38,850 nucleotides of DNA, from positions 1 to 38,850 of the forward strand of contig CAJOLY010000003.1 in NCBI GenBank assembly GCA_905235485.1, written 5' to 3'. This DNA comes from an uncultured Clostridia bacterium. Its GTDB lineage: Bacteria; Bacillota; Clostridia; Christensenellales; UBA1242. The first letter of the stretch is position 1, and the number at the start of each line of letters is the position of its first letter. A program made the translations under genes and the position numbers. Positions 22,644 to 30,448 of the stretch are shown piece after piece. The notes under the pieces are model-generated. The model saw only the letters and a list, made by a program, of their open reading frames with translations, did not search any database and was not told the DNA's origin.

Positions 22644-24221
22644 TTAAGCAGTCTCAATAACATTTTTGTCCTCTGTCACATTCACAACTTCTTTTTTGTC
22701 AGCCTCTTTCTTTGCTTGAGCAATAGCATAAGCCTCGTCAAGTTTTGTTGTGTCAATAGCATCCGCAACAAGTTTTGTAATCTCATATGCCGTTTGCCTA
22801 TTAACCCCTGCACCAATAAGTGTGGCAAACGCTTGAGTTTGCTCTTGCATATCTTCAATGTTATTTCTAACATCCTTGATAATGACATCTTTTGCTTTCA
22901 AGTCTTTAAATGGACAGTCTGGAATTTCTTTCGCAATTTGCAAAACTAGCCTTAGAAAATCTCTCTCTGTTGCTTTAACGCAATTCACTGTTATGCCTGC
23001 AAAGTCTTCAAGTTCAGTAAACCCATTTCTTCTTTCAACCGCCTTGCCAGTGTCTTGCCCAACACCTTGCCCTCTTGTAGGGATAAACAATGCTTCGTAA
23101 ATTTCTTGCTTTATAAATCCAAGAAGGTCTTTGACCTGTGTTATGTCAAGTGGAACATCCATGATTGTTGCATCTGGCTGTGTTGTTGCTCCTTCATTTG
23201 ATTCGATTGGAAGCAAGTTTGCTTGCAAGTATTTTAGAATAGTATCATAAACTGGGTTTTTACCCTCATCATCCCACTCGCCAACATAAATATCTCTAAG
23301 TTTAAGAACATAGTCAACATTTTGTTGAATTTTGTCAATAGCACAAGAGATTATCATGTTTGAGGCATTGATAAGGTCGATTGCGAGTTCAAAGTCGTTG
23401 ATTCTTTGTGGGTTTCTTTGATACTCAAGTAATGGAATGTTTCTCTCTGCAACAACCAATCTGTCTGAAGTTGATAGGTCAACATCATATGGAAATCCTA
23501 AAAGTTGAGTAGGCATACCAGCAATTATAATATTGAATGGCTGTGGAACATAGAGTTGTCCATCATACTTGAATACCCACTTATGCCACTTTGTAAACAC
23601 ATTAAAAATTGTGTAAGTTTTGTAAATTGCGTTTTGTCCTTCACCCTCAAGCTCCTCTGTATCATAGAATATTACACCAAGAACTTTTTCTTTGTCTATT
23701 GTGTTAGAATAAACACAAAATGCTTGTCGAGGGTCAATGTCAGTAACTGTTTTAAAAAACATACCTTCTTCAATTTCTTCATTTGTTGGTCTTTCGATAT
23801 ATTTATATCCAAGTGCAGACCAAGATGAATTGAGCGTGCACTCTGTTAAGTGTCCAGCATAGTTGTCTGCGGCAAGAGCATCATTAAGTTGTTTTACTTG
23901 CTCTTGTTTTGATTGCTCTGCTTGAGCACTTATAAACTGAAATGGCTTGCCAAAACAATAAGTATTTTTTCGGACACAAGCAATGTAGCAAATTGGCTTT
24001 GAAATTTTGTTGTTTATTTCTGGTCTTGATGTCTTATCTTTGCTCAAAATGTCCGTTTGGTTAAAAAAGTAGTCATAGAGTCTATTCATTTCCGCAATGT
24101 TTTGTTTGTGAATAGGCATAGCCTTTTCAATTATTTCTGGAATAATTGCAGCATCGTGAGCTAGGTCGCCATTTGGGATTAAACTCGTGAGAATTTTATA
24201 TCTACCATAATGTTTTGCCAT
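22644..24221 (-). CDS. Portal protein (SPP1 gp6-like)
   Basis: The product has 525 residues: an N-terminal domain with AMPIHKQNIAEMNRLYDYFF, then KISKPICYIACVRKNTYCFG, a wing with ALGYKYIERPTN and NTIDKEKVLGVIFYD, the crown/stem helices with ELAIDLINASNMIISCAI and YEALFIPTRGQGVGQDTGKA, and an acidic C-terminal tail. The pattern matches the SPP1 gp6 portal family. The dodecamer would sit at one capsid vertex and guide DNA packaging. It lies between the terminase and scaffold genes and has its own promoter. About 100 bases without a gene separate it from the scaffold. Confidence 0.88.
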   Translation of the reverse strand: MAKHYGRYKILTSLIPNGDLAHDAAIIPEIIEKAMPIHKQNIAEMNRLYDYFFNQTDILSKDKTSRPEINNKISKPICYIACVRKNTYCFGKPFQFISAQAEQSKQEQVKQLNDALAADNYAGHLTECTLNSSWSALGYKYIERPTNEEIEEGMFFKTVTDIDPRQAFCVYSNTIDKEKVLGVIFYDTEELEGEGQNAIYKTYTIFNVFTKWHKWVFKYDGQLYVPQPFNIIIAGMPTQLLGFPYDVDLSTSDRLVVAERNIPLLEYQRNPQRINDFELAIDLINASNMIISCAIDKIQQNVDYVLKLRDIYVGEWDDEGKNPVYDTILKYLQANLLPIESNEGATTQPDATIMDVPLDITQVKDLLGFIKQEIYEALFIPTRGQGVGQDTGKAVERRNGFTELEDFAGITVNCVKATERDFLRLVLQIAKEIPDCPFKDLKAKDVIIKDVRNNIEDMQEQTQAFATLIGAGVNRQTAYEITKLVADAIDTTKLDEAYAIAQAKKEADKKEVVNVTEDKNVIETA

Positions 24222-24242
24222 TACTTAGCCTCCTACATTGAT

Positions 24243-24272
24243 ATTTTATTATCATGATTTTAAAAATGTCAA
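24243..24272 (-). promoter_or_regulatory. Sigma-70-type promoter for the structural genes, minus strand
   Basis: TTGACA (24267-24272) and TAAAAT (24243-24248) are 18 bases apart on the minus strand, in the 90-base gap between the large terminase and portal genes. Its upstream side has phased TTTTGTAAAA-like decamers at 24288-24307. It can uncouple head and tail genes from the terminase genes. Confidence 0.65.
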
Positions 24273-24287
24273 ACGTTTTTGCCATAT

Positions 24288-24307
24288 TTTTGTAAAATTT
24301 TGAAAAT
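24288..24307. repeat. Two tandem TTTTGTAAAA-like decamers
   Basis: The units read TTTTGTAAAA and TTTTGAAAAT. They lie 15 bases upstream of the -35 box of the portal promoter, beside the terminase stop. The arrangement resembles that at 1326-1355. Confidence 0.65.
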
Positions 24308-24311
24308 TTTT

Positions 24312-26300
24312 TCAAAAAAATCTACATATAGTGGCTTTTTCAACATCTACTCCCGCTATTTTGCCTAGTGCTTCTCTCTTAAATATAAATTCTTCAGAGA
24401 ACATTGACAAGCAATCAGGAAAGTCATCGTGGTTCTTTCTTGAATTGTCTTTGCTATTCCAGTTGTTAAGTTGTTCCATAGCTTGAAAAAGTGGATGTCC
24501 AACAGGAATTGTGTCCTTTTGAGGGAAAACAATATAATTTTTTATTGTTTCTTCGTTGTTTAAGATTCTTTGTGCCTTTGAACCAAGATTTACCTTTCTT
24601 GCTGTAAATCTTTCTCTAAATTTACATGACTTATAGCCAAGTTCTACACATCTATCTCTCAAAAATGCGGAACTCGTGTTGCTAGTGTTGTTTTCTACAC
24701 AACATTCAATGGTGGAGTTGTGAATAACCTTGTAGCAAACTTTATCTCTAAACTCATTTTTTGGGTCATTTAATATGCCAAGAGATTTTTGTTCAAACAC
24801 AATGTCAGTCAAATAATAAAGTCCATCGGATTCACAATGCCTTAAAAATATACTAACAAAGAAGTCATTTCCATTTGTTCGAGTCAGGTCCATCATACAA
24901 AGAGAATAATGAGACAAATCTTCTGGCAGTTCACCCCAAACATAGTGTTGCAAGGTTTCATCTGCAAAAGTCTTAGGTTCTCTGCTATCTCTATGTTGCC
25001 TATAAATCAAGTTATAAACATAAGGCTTGCCTCTTGAAATAAAGTATTCCTTCTTTTCTTGTAACTTTTCATTCGAATATAGGTCTGGAGCAACAGAATT
25101 GCCTTCGACATCTTCAATGTCTACCAAACAAACAGCACATTTCCCATCTGGTGTATATCTAACATTCTTAAGTGTTGGGTGTTGAACAAGCCCTTTTTTA
25201 TCCCACATGTTTATAAAAGCGTTTTGAACATCATTTTCGTTATACATTGTTCCCATGATAACGATAGGACAGTCATCATCATCACTTCTGTCAAGAACAT
25301 CAGACATAACTTTGTCTGTAATTTTCTTGTGAAGCTCATCATTATCCATAGTTTCTTGTCCATCTGACAAGTCATCTATAATTGCCCCTAATAATGCTCT
25401 CTTACCATTGATACCTGCACCCTCACCAAACAAAAACATTGAGTCTGAGCACTCTGCATTGCAATCTTTAAGTAGATATTTTTCTCTGCTCTCATAAACA
25501 AATGGTTTATTTTTTCCAGCACCAGTTTGATATTTTCTAAATTCTGGAAAAATATTAACAAATTTGTCATCTGTCATCATTTTGTAAACTTGAGAGCCAT
25601 AGTTATAAGCATTTTCGGCATTGTTTGTCATTCTAATTATGCCAGTTTCTTTAAAGCGAATTTGATGGTGTGCTAGCATAAGGTTGGTGTAGACATTTGC
25701 TTCATAGGTTTTGCCACTACTTGGTGGCACGCAAACAACAAGTCTCTTTGGGTTGAATCCATCATCAAACTCCATGCCCATTTTTACCGCAAGAAGCCTA
25801 TCAAAACAAGGCATTACATCGTGCAAAAGTGGTCGTCTTGGTGGTAATTTTCGCTTCTTGAAAGGCTTATCATAATCCCAAACATCCATTTGTCTTTCGC
25901 TAAACCACCTTGCTGCAATGAACATCATCTTGTTAGATAAATTTGAGATGTCAAGTATTTTTTGCGTTTGAATTGTATCAAGCCCCACTTCCCTATGTTT
26001 TTTAAAATAATAAGTGAGCATATTTTGAGTGGCAAGATAAAGTCTGTTTGCATAAGAACTAATTTGGTAATCAAACAGGATTACGGGTGCTGGCTCATAA
26101 TGCAAGTTTGAAATACAATAGTCAAGGTATAATTTTTGTCCTTCTTCAACTTTGTTGCACGCAGCAATCAAAAGATTTAAGCGGTCATTGAAAAAACGAA
26201 TCGGCTCATTTTTTTTAACCAATTCGTTGATAGAAGCAATACAGTTATCAATGTATCTCTCCACTTTTCCAGTTGCTAACATAAAATCTTTTTCTTCCAT
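24312..26300 (-). CDS. Terminase large subunit
   Basis: The start is ATG 26300 behind GTGGAG, giving 662 residues. Walker A-like PPSSGKT is at about 192-198, Walker B GAIIDDL at about 305-311, and the coupling motif IVIMGTM follows. The nuclease part has MMDLTRT (Asp about 471), VENN (Glu about 536), and HDDFPDCLSMF near residues 624-634, consistent with an RNase H-like metal centre. It packages DNA into the procapsid together with the small subunit. The N-terminal 160 residues are an extra helical region. The gene follows a short HTH gene by one base. Confidence 0.92.
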   Translation of the reverse strand: MEEKDFMLATGKVERYIDNCIASINELVKKNEPIRFFNDRLNLLIAACNKVEEGQKLYLDYCISNLHYEPAPVILFDYQISSYANRLYLATQNMLTYYFKKHREVGLDTIQTQKILDISNLSNKMMFIAARWFSERQMDVWDYDKPFKKRKLPPRRPLLHDVMPCFDRLLAVKMGMEFDDGFNPKRLVVCVPPSSGKTYEANVYTNLMLAHHQIRFKETGIIRMTNNAENAYNYGSQVYKMMTDDKFVNIFPEFRKYQTGAGKNKPFVYESREKYLLKDCNAECSDSMFLFGEGAGINGKRALLGAIIDDLSDGQETMDNDELHKKITDKVMSDVLDRSDDDDCPIVIMGTMYNENDVQNAFINMWDKKGLVQHPTLKNVRYTPDGKCAVCLVDIEDVEGNSVAPDLYSNEKLQEKKEYFISRGKPYVYNLIYRQHRDSREPKTFADETLQHYVWGELPEDLSHYSLCMMDLTRTNGNDFFVSIFLRHCESDGLYYLTDIVFEQKSLGILNDPKNEFRDKVCYKVIHNSTIECCVENNTSNTSSAFLRDRCVELGYKSCKFRERFTARKVNLGSKAQRILNNEETIKNYIVFPQKDTIPVGHPLFQAMEQLNNWNSKDNSRKNHDDFPDCLSMFSEEFIFKREALGKIAGVDVEKATICRFF

Positions 26301-26301
26301 A

Positions 26302-26511
26302 CTACTCCACTGCACTTACTGTTGTTAAGGTAGTCAAGTCAACCTTCAAAATTGCTCCAATTTTTTTTAGAGTCTCTACAGACCAAGCATTGTTCTTCAT
26401 TGCTACATGAATGTCTGACTTTCTCAAGCCATTTACTCTGCAAAACTCTCCCATTGTTTTGTAACCAGAAGATAGAACAATATCTTTTATTATGTCACTT
26501 AAGCAAATCAT
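26302..26511 (-). CDS. Small HTH protein upstream of terminase
   Basis: The start is ATG 26511 behind GAGGGA, giving 69 residues (MICLSDIIKDIVLSSGYKTM). A short HTH domain of XRE/Cro type is seen: GEFCRVNGLRKSDIHVAMKN with a recognition helix, then WSVETLKKIGAILKVDL. It overlaps the upstream gene by 17 bases and ends one base before the large terminase start. It may regulate the packaging genes. The longer ORF up to 26574 is in frame but lacks a ribosome site. Confidence 0.6.
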   Translation of the reverse strand: MICLSDIIKDIVLSSGYKTMGEFCRVNGLRKSDIHVAMKNNAWSVETLKKIGAILKVDLTTLTTVSAVE

Positions 26512-26905
26512 GTTCCCTCGCATATTCAAGAATTTTGTCATATTTTTCTTTGTCGCAATATCTACCAACAACAAAATTTCCTTTGAAACTTACTTTTATT
26601 TCAACTCTAACATTTTTATATCCAAACCAAAAACTATACGGAATAATTATAAAAGGCAGAATTAAAACCGTTTTTAACTTGTAGGCAAAATTTGGTTTTC
26701 TATTTACGGTAAACATTGAGTGTTCCAAGTCCAAATAAATTGAGTAGGTTATCCAATGCTTTGCTGGTTGAAACTCTGGAAACAACTCTTTGATTAAACT
26801 TTCGGCATGTTTTATCTCGATTGGCTTTTTAGACTCTTCTATAGGCTGAGTCCCTGTGCCTTCTTTTACATCATCAAAAGTATACAAATCTTTCTCTTCT
26901 TCCAT
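26495..26905 (-). CDS. Unknown protein between terminase genes
   Basis: The product has 136 residues. The N-terminus is acidic (EEEKDLYTFDDVKEGTGTQP), the middle has SLIKELFPEFQPAKHWITYS and a hydrophobic patch (LKTVLILPFIIIPYSFWFGY, about residues 77-96), and the C-terminus has EKYDKILEYAREHD. The hydrophobic patch could be a membrane helix or a beta core. It lies one base after the small terminase gene and overlaps the next HTH gene, so it belongs to the packaging operon. No family is recognised. Confidence 0.55.
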   Translation of the reverse strand: MEEEKDLYTFDDVKEGTGTQPIEESKKPIEIKHAESLIKELFPEFQPAKHWITYSIYLDLEHSMFTVNRKPNFAYKLKTVLILPFIIIPYSFWFGYKNVRVEIKVSFKGNFVVGRYCDKEKYDKILEYAREHDLLK

Positions 26906-26906
26906 T

Positions 26907-27710
26907 TTAAACCTCCAAATCTATAACATCTTGTGGGTCTTCGTTTAAATTATATTTTTTCTCTATTTCATCTATAGTTGTGCTTGGCACTGTCATGTTA
27001 AAGTTGTTTACAATCGCTGGTGCCGTATCATTATCTCTAAGCCCATACACAGATTTGAGTGAGAATATGCTCATAATTGCATTCATTTCGTTCTGCAACC
27101 CTTTTGTTGTATAAAAATCAATAAATCGGTCATACACCATTGCTACAGCATTTCTAATTGCAGGGTCTTGATGGTTCTTGTAATCGATGAACATTCCAGT
27201 AGATATTCCTAAAAGCCTGCAAAATTGCTGAAGAGTTGGAATGCACAAAAATGTGTCATTTGCCTCATCTATACATCTCCAGTAGCACTCACTACAAGTT
27301 ATTATATCATAAGCAGTGTATTTTGGTGGATTGATTCCTCCAAAAAATAGTGGCTTAGAGAGTAATGATGTGAGTTGAAAGTGCTTAACCTTGCCTGCTT
27401 GTGTTTTTATTATAACATCATTTTCGACCTTGAATCTCTCAAGCAGTGTCTTGAACTGCTGCTCTCGCTCTTCTAGGTAAGTTGGCAACAGTTTTTGATA
27501 GTTTTCAACAATATATTCCTCTCTCCGATGCCTTTCATCTCCAACTGCAGCCTGTAATTTCTGCTCTTGCACATAATCGGCTCTTTTCTCGCCAACAGTT
27601 TTTTCAACAGCAAATGATGCCTCAAAAGTTTTTCTAGGTCGACCCCTTTTGCGTGGCTCATTTTCATACTTGATTTGCTCTACAGTTTTTAATTTATCAC
27701 TCCTCGCCAT
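26907..27710 (-). CDS. Terminase small subunit
   Basis: The product has 267 residues. An AT-hook-like KRGRPRKT lies near residue 21. The middle has LLSKPLFFGGINPPKYTAYD, ITCSECYWRCIDEANDTFLC and a helix-turn-helix-like LQQFCRLLGISTGMFIDYKN, and it ends with GLQNEMNAIMSIFSLKSVYG, a signature of small terminases that link to the large subunit. It would recognise the packaging site. It overlaps the upstream HTH gene by 14 bases and starts the packaging operon. Confidence 0.75.
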   Translation of the reverse strand: MARSDKLKTVEQIKYENEPRKRGRPRKTFEASFAVEKTVGEKRADYVQEQKLQAAVGDERHRREEYIVENYQKLLPTYLEEREQQFKTLLERFKVENDVIIKTQAGKVKHFQLTSLLSKPLFFGGINPPKYTAYDIITCSECYWRCIDEANDTFLCIPTLQQFCRLLGISTGMFIDYKNHQDPAIRNAVAMVYDRFIDFYTTKGLQNEMNAIMSIFSLKSVYGLRDNDTAPAIVNNFNMTVPSTTIDEIEKKYNLNEDPQDVIDLEV

Positions 27711-27960
27711 CTAACACAAACTCCCTATCAAGAATATCTAGGGCAGATTGTCTATCAACAACCTCTATTGCATGGCTATCAAGCAACAAAAACAACTTCT
27801 TGAGGCTTGCTAGATGCTCATCATTAGGTCGTCTCACCCTGCTCTCCCAAGTCCTATATGCAACATCACTGACTTTTATGTATCGGCAAATGTCGTATTG
27901 CTTTAAGTAGAACTGCTTCCTTAAGTCTCGTATCATTGGCAAACTAAATGTAATTTTCAT
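27697..27960 (-). CDS. XRE-type HTH protein
   Basis: The start is ATG 27960 behind AAAGGAT, giving 87 residues. It begins MKITFSLPMIRDLRKQFYLK and continues with an XRE-like HTH, QYDICRYIKVSDVAYRTWES, followed by RVRRPNDEHLASLKKLFLLL. A C-terminal extension of about 25 residues follows. The longer in-frame ORF to 28002 starts inside the T-arm-like sequence and is rejected. As the first gene of the late minus region it is a good candidate for a regulator of the late genes or of the structured RNA upstream, but its target is unknown. Confidence 0.65.
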   Translation of the reverse strand: MKITFSLPMIRDLRKQFYLKQYDICRYIKVSDVAYRTWESRVRRPNDEHLASLKKLFLLLDSHAIEVVDRQSALDILDREFVLDGEE

Positions 27961-27987
27961 ATTTATAAATCCTTTTAGTGAGACTTG

Positions 27988-28002
27988 GTGGGCTCGAACC
28001 AC
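27988..28002 (-). other. Isolated tRNA T-arm-like hairpin
   Basis: On the minus strand GTGGTTCGAGCCCAC forms a perfect four-pair stem with the loop TTCGAGC, the standard tRNA T-loop consensus. No complete tRNA can be built around it: the possible acceptor parts pair poorly. It may be the 3' remnant of a tRNA, or a T-arm mimic at the 3' end of the structured RNA. Confidence 0.5.
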
Positions 28003-28962
28003 TTTCTGCTATCCCATATAGAGCCTCATAAACCAAAAATGTGGGTCATCGCATGCTGAAGCCAACCACGCTCTCCACATATTCAGTTTTTAACAAGTGA
28101 CTTGCCTCAGGTATAAAGAATTTAATATGTAAGAAAAATGCAATAAAACTCGAAATAGCATTTTGACAATATCTCTTTGAGGTAATGGTAATTCAAACGC
28201 ATAAATTTTTTGCTTGGATGAAATCATCGCCACTTGCTTAGGAATGCGTGAGAGTTGCACTCACTAAAACTGCTCATTCCATAAAAGTGCGACATCATCA
28301 CCTAGGACCGACCCCTGCGAACACAAGGGCTGACTTGTCGCACCGCAACATGCCCTATGGCTTCAACGAGTCGCGTGAACACGTAACCCTCCACTTTCGA
28401 GCATATTTGCATCACTTGGCAAAACTTTTCTAAAAAATCCAAGCACATTGAATTCAACCTCGCCCTTTCGTGGCGAATCACGGTTGCAACATTCTAACCT
28501 ATTGCAGCAACGACAGTTTCTCCTCAGTGAAGAGGGGCGTAGAGCTCTAGATACTCTACTGGCAGGTGGGGAAGGACTCGAACCTCCGCATACCAGTTTT
28601 GGAGACTGGCGCCTTTACCAACTTGGCTACTCACCTATACGGGCTGTCTAGGGAAATAGAAATGAAAAAACTAAACAGCCCAAACATTTAGGATGCGGAC
28701 CTCGGGAATTGCACCCAAGAAACCTATGTCCGCAAGGAGGAGGCTGTCACAGGGAAAATACAAGAAACCTGTTGAGCCTCAATGGATAAAGTGGCTGCAG
28801 CTCGCCACACGATGTCTGATTTTGCGAAAAAATAAGGAGATTCTTTGCAAATTTAAAAATACTTAGAACAAAAATGAAGATAGACACACATTACTCACAA
28901 CATAAGGCTGTTGCCACCGCTGCTAGAAATAAAGGGGTGTAAGGCAATCTCGCATCCTTACA
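28003..28962 (-). ncRNA. Candidate large structured phage RNA with embedded tRNA-Trp
   Basis: Nearly 960 bases hold no convincing gene and are much less AT-rich than their surroundings. A TTGACA-N18-TACAAT promoter (28968-28997) drives the minus strand, and the first transcribed bases form a seven-pair hairpin (28938-28962). Other stems: 28791-28808, nested 28741-28779, 28695-28733, 28641-28681, 28539-28559, 28460-28476, 28287-28343, 28248-28264, 28217-28228 and 28094-28104. Two of them (28641-28681 and 28695-28733) pair fully only on the minus strand, where C/A mismatches become U-G pairs. The layout resembles the ornate large RNAs GOLLD and ROOL, which occur in phages next to tRNAs. Family membership is not shown; 5' end good, 3' end uncertain. 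Confidence 0.6.
28560..28636 (-). tRNA. tRNA-Trp (anticodon CCA)
   Basis: The minus strand reads AGGTGAG (acceptor), a GCC/GGC D stem, the CCAGT/ACTGG anticodon stem with loop CTCCAAA (anticodon CCA), variable loop TATGC, the T arm GGAGG-TTCGAGT-CCTTC, acceptor CCCACCT, discriminator G and an encoded CCA. One A-C mismatch lies in the acceptor stem; everything else is canonical. It sits inside the structured RNA region, so it may need processing out of a longer transcript. Confidence 0.93.
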
Positions 28963-28967
28963 TACAC

Positions 28968-28997
28968 ATTGTAAAACATAATAACAATATTTGTCAA
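28968..28997 (-). promoter_or_regulatory. Strong promoter of the structured RNA, minus strand
   Basis: TTGACA (28992-28997) and TACAAT (28968-28973) are 18 bases apart. Transcription would start near 28960, at the first hairpin of the structured RNA. One CATAATAACAA repeat lies inside the spacer, so a regulator could block it. Confidence 0.75.
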
Positions 28998-29038
28998 GTA
29001 AATTGAACACAAAAATAAAAAATTCATAATAACAACTT

Positions 29039-29077
29039 GCCGAAAGAGCCTTTTTTGCTATTTTCGGCGATTTTTTG
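29039..29077 (+). terminator. Hairpin with T tract, plus-strand terminator-like
   Basis: GCCGAAA (29039-29045) pairs with TTTCGGC (29062-29068), and GATTTTTTG follows on the plus strand. On the minus strand no T run follows, so the plus direction is preferred. It may stop antisense transcription from running into the next region; 29078-29235 holds nothing else that I can support. Confidence 0.55.
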
Positions 29078-29235
29078 AGGTTGGATGGTTTTTACCACAA
29101 AACCGTAAAAACTTTGCTATTTCGCTATGTATTTCTTCTTGTCCTTCCATTCCCACTTGCTAAATTACGAATGCTCCAACTTTTCTCGCCCATACCACCC
29201 GCCCTTTGTGCACGGATACCTCTTTACACTTCGGC

Positions 29236-29415
29236 TCATCTTTTGCATACCTCCAAAACTCTCATGTCGAACCCACACTTGTCGCAGATTCCACTCTCTG
29301 GGTCTATCACTCCGTCATCATCCCCATTGCCCCCGCATTTCGGACACTGCCGCTTCACCACTATAAACTTGCCATACAAGTAAAAACTATCATCGCTTGC
29401 ATATGGATATTTCAT
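29236..29415 (-). CDS. Small zinc-ribbon protein
   Basis: The start is ATG 29415 behind GGAGGAGGTG, giving 59 residues; the longer frame to 29505 runs across the promoter and is rejected. Two CxxC pairs, Cys24-Cys27 in QCPKCGGNG and Cys44-Cys47 in ICDKCGF, are separated by 16 residues, forming a zinc ribbon. The N-terminus is Tyr-rich (MKYPYASDDSFYLYGKF). Such small ribbons can bind DNA, RNA or the transcription machinery. It is a lone minus-strand gene with its own promoter, between the structured RNA and the early region, so a regulatory role is plausible. Confidence 0.65.
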   Translation of the reverse strand: MKYPYASDDSFYLYGKFIVVKRQCPKCGGNGDDDGVIDPESGICDKCGFDMRVLEVCKR

Positions 29416-29433
29416 GATGCACCTCCTCCATCT

Positions 29434-29463
29434 AGCATATATCCTCGCCATGCCGCATGTCAA
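29434..29463 (-). promoter_or_regulatory. Sigma-70-type promoter of the zinc-ribbon gene
   Basis: TTGACA (29458-29463) and TATGCT (29434-29439) are 18 bases apart on the minus strand, with the ribosome site directly downstream. The -10 box is weak. Confidence 0.5.
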
Positions 29464-29491
29464 ATGATTTAGCCTAAAAACATAATAACAA

Positions 29492-29789
29492 CTACTATTG
29501 GGCAACCGTGCTCGGCTTCCATCCTTTACTTCAACAAAATCACAAAAAAATTAACCTTTGCCTTAGCCCCATCTTGACTACACACTTCCGTTCGACCCTT
29601 TTTTGCCTACGTCGCGGGGAGAGAGGACTAACTCGCCTTTTGTCCTGTGTGTTCTATATATGGGGAGGGGGTGGTTACAAAATTTTACAATATTTTACAA
29701 AATGGTTTGGTGTTGTTGGTGTTGGTTTTGATTGATAAAAAATAAATAAAAAAATTATTAAAAAAAAGTAAAATATTTTTGTTATTTTA
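29492..29789. other. Gene-free spacer between divergent units
   Basis: I see no gene with a credible start here. The right part (29700-29789) is very AT-rich with long A/T runs. A G-rich stretch GGGGAGGGGGTGG lies at 29662-29674, directly followed by the inverted decamer repeats at 29673-29702. Reading frames in this stretch show biased, low-complexity translations and no ribosome sites. Confidence 0.6.
29673..29702. repeat. Three tandem decamers, inverted orientation (TTTTACAAAA)
   Basis: The units GGTTACAAAA, TTTTACAATA and TTTTACAAAA are the reverse complement of the TTTTGTAAAA decamers at 1326-1355, with the same ten-base period. They are 88 bases upstream of the early promoter at 29790. 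Confidence 0.7.
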
Positions 29790-29818
29790 TTGACTTTATC
29801 CAAAAAATTTGCTATAAT
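29790..29818 (+). promoter_or_regulatory. Main early promoter, plus strand
   Basis: TTGACT (29790-29795), 17 bases, then a perfect TATAAT (29813-29818). It is the first element of the plus-strand early region and lies 62 bases before the first ORF. Confidence 0.85.
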
Positions 29819-29879
29819 ATTTTTGACAAGATGAGAAAGACAAACAAAGAACATAAAAAATAAAGGAGGTGATGAAAGC

Positions 29880-30050
29880 ATGACAGAACAGGAAAAGCTA
29901 AAAGCGTTTGATGAAGCTGTTGATGATGTTGTTTTTTTAACAACAGAACAACAAAAGCAAGCCACGACAGAAGAGCGCGCAAAAGCAATAAAGCACGCTT
30001 TGACAAAGTCGGTAGAATGGCTGGAACGCTTAAAGCGTGAAATTTTCTAA
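29880..30050 (+). CDS. First early gene, 56-residue helical protein
   Basis: ATG 29880 lies behind AAAGGAGGTG. The product begins MTEQEKLKAFDEAVDDVVFL and continues as a helical stretch with LTTEQQKQATTEERAKAIKH to EWLERLKREIF. It is the first gene after the early promoter. Small proteins at this place are commonly host-takeover or anti-defence factors in phages, but nothing here identifies the target. An alternative ATG at 29872 hits a stop after three codons. Confidence 0.7.
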   Translation: MTEQEKLKAFDEAVDDVVFLTTEQQKQATTEERAKAIKHALTKSVEWLERLKREIF

Positions 30051-30114
30051 AAGCATCTACTTAAACAAACACGCACAACATTATATTTACAAATAATTTA
30101 AAAGGAGAAAAAAA

Positions 30115-30396
30115 ATGAAACTAAACAAAAACACAAAAAAAGCGAAAGAATATATTAACAATTTTGAAAAATCAAATGTTTATTCTATTTGGCAAGCATA
30201 CGACAAGCCAAGCCGAAACAAAGCAAGAATCTTTGACGAATGGCAAGAGATAGCAAGACAACACAACGCAACAAACTTTAAAATAACAACATTTTCAAAA
30301 TTTGTCTTTACGCTCGGATTTGTAACAACAAACGAAAACGGTGAGACGGTCTTAAACTATATCACACCATCGCAAAATTATCAAATTGTTTTATAA
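30115..30396 (+). CDS. Unknown early protein, 93 residues
   Basis: ATG 30115 is placed behind AAAAGGAG. The product is basic at the N-terminus (MKLNKNTKKAKEYINNFEKS) and has a helical middle (NKARIFDEWQEIARQHN) followed by TTFSKFVFTLGFVTTNENGE, strand-like. The shape suggests a small nucleic-acid-binding or regulatory protein, but no family is recognised. A strong terminator follows at 30412. Confidence 0.6.
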   Translation: MKLNKNTKKAKEYINNFEKSNVYSIWQAYDKPSRNKARIFDEWQEIARQHNATNFKITTFSKFVFTLGFVTTNENGETVLNYITPSQNYQIVL

Positions 30397-30411
30397 TTAT
30401 ATTATTTTAAA

Positions 30412-30445
30412 AGATAAGCAAGAAAAAAATCTTGTTTGTCTTTTT
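30412..30445 (+). terminator. Intrinsic terminator, plus strand
   Basis: AGATAAGCAAGA (30412-30423) pairs with TCTTGTTTGTCT (30430-30441) in twelve pairs including two G-U, with loop AAAAAA and a following T run. It separates the first two early genes from the rest. Confidence 0.85.
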
Positions 30446-30448
30446 GCA

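Larger units (their letters stand above)
28977..29491. repeat. Three copies of CATAATAACAA around two divergent-region promoters
   Basis: Copies at 28977-28987 (inside the spacer of the structured-RNA promoter), 29025-29035 and 29481-29491 (18 bases upstream of the -35 box of the zinc-ribbon gene promoter). The last two extend to CATAATAACAACT. All have the same orientation. They are candidate operators. Confidence 0.6.

Noticed and set aside
27976-28080. A second complete tRNA around the T-arm at 27988-28002
   Set aside because: The T-arm is perfect, but no anticodon stem and no seven-pair acceptor can be built; the best acceptor needs a bulge.
28003-28651. Protein-coding ORFs at 28248-28433 and 28448-28651 on the plus strand
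   Set aside because: They lack ribosome sites, run through the tRNA-Trp and strong hairpins, and are antisense to the promoter-driven transcript.
29075-29735. Plus-strand ORFs of 75-102 codons in this stretch
   Set aside because: They have low-complexity translations, no ribosome sites, and overlap the zinc-ribbon gene that has a good start on the opposite strand.
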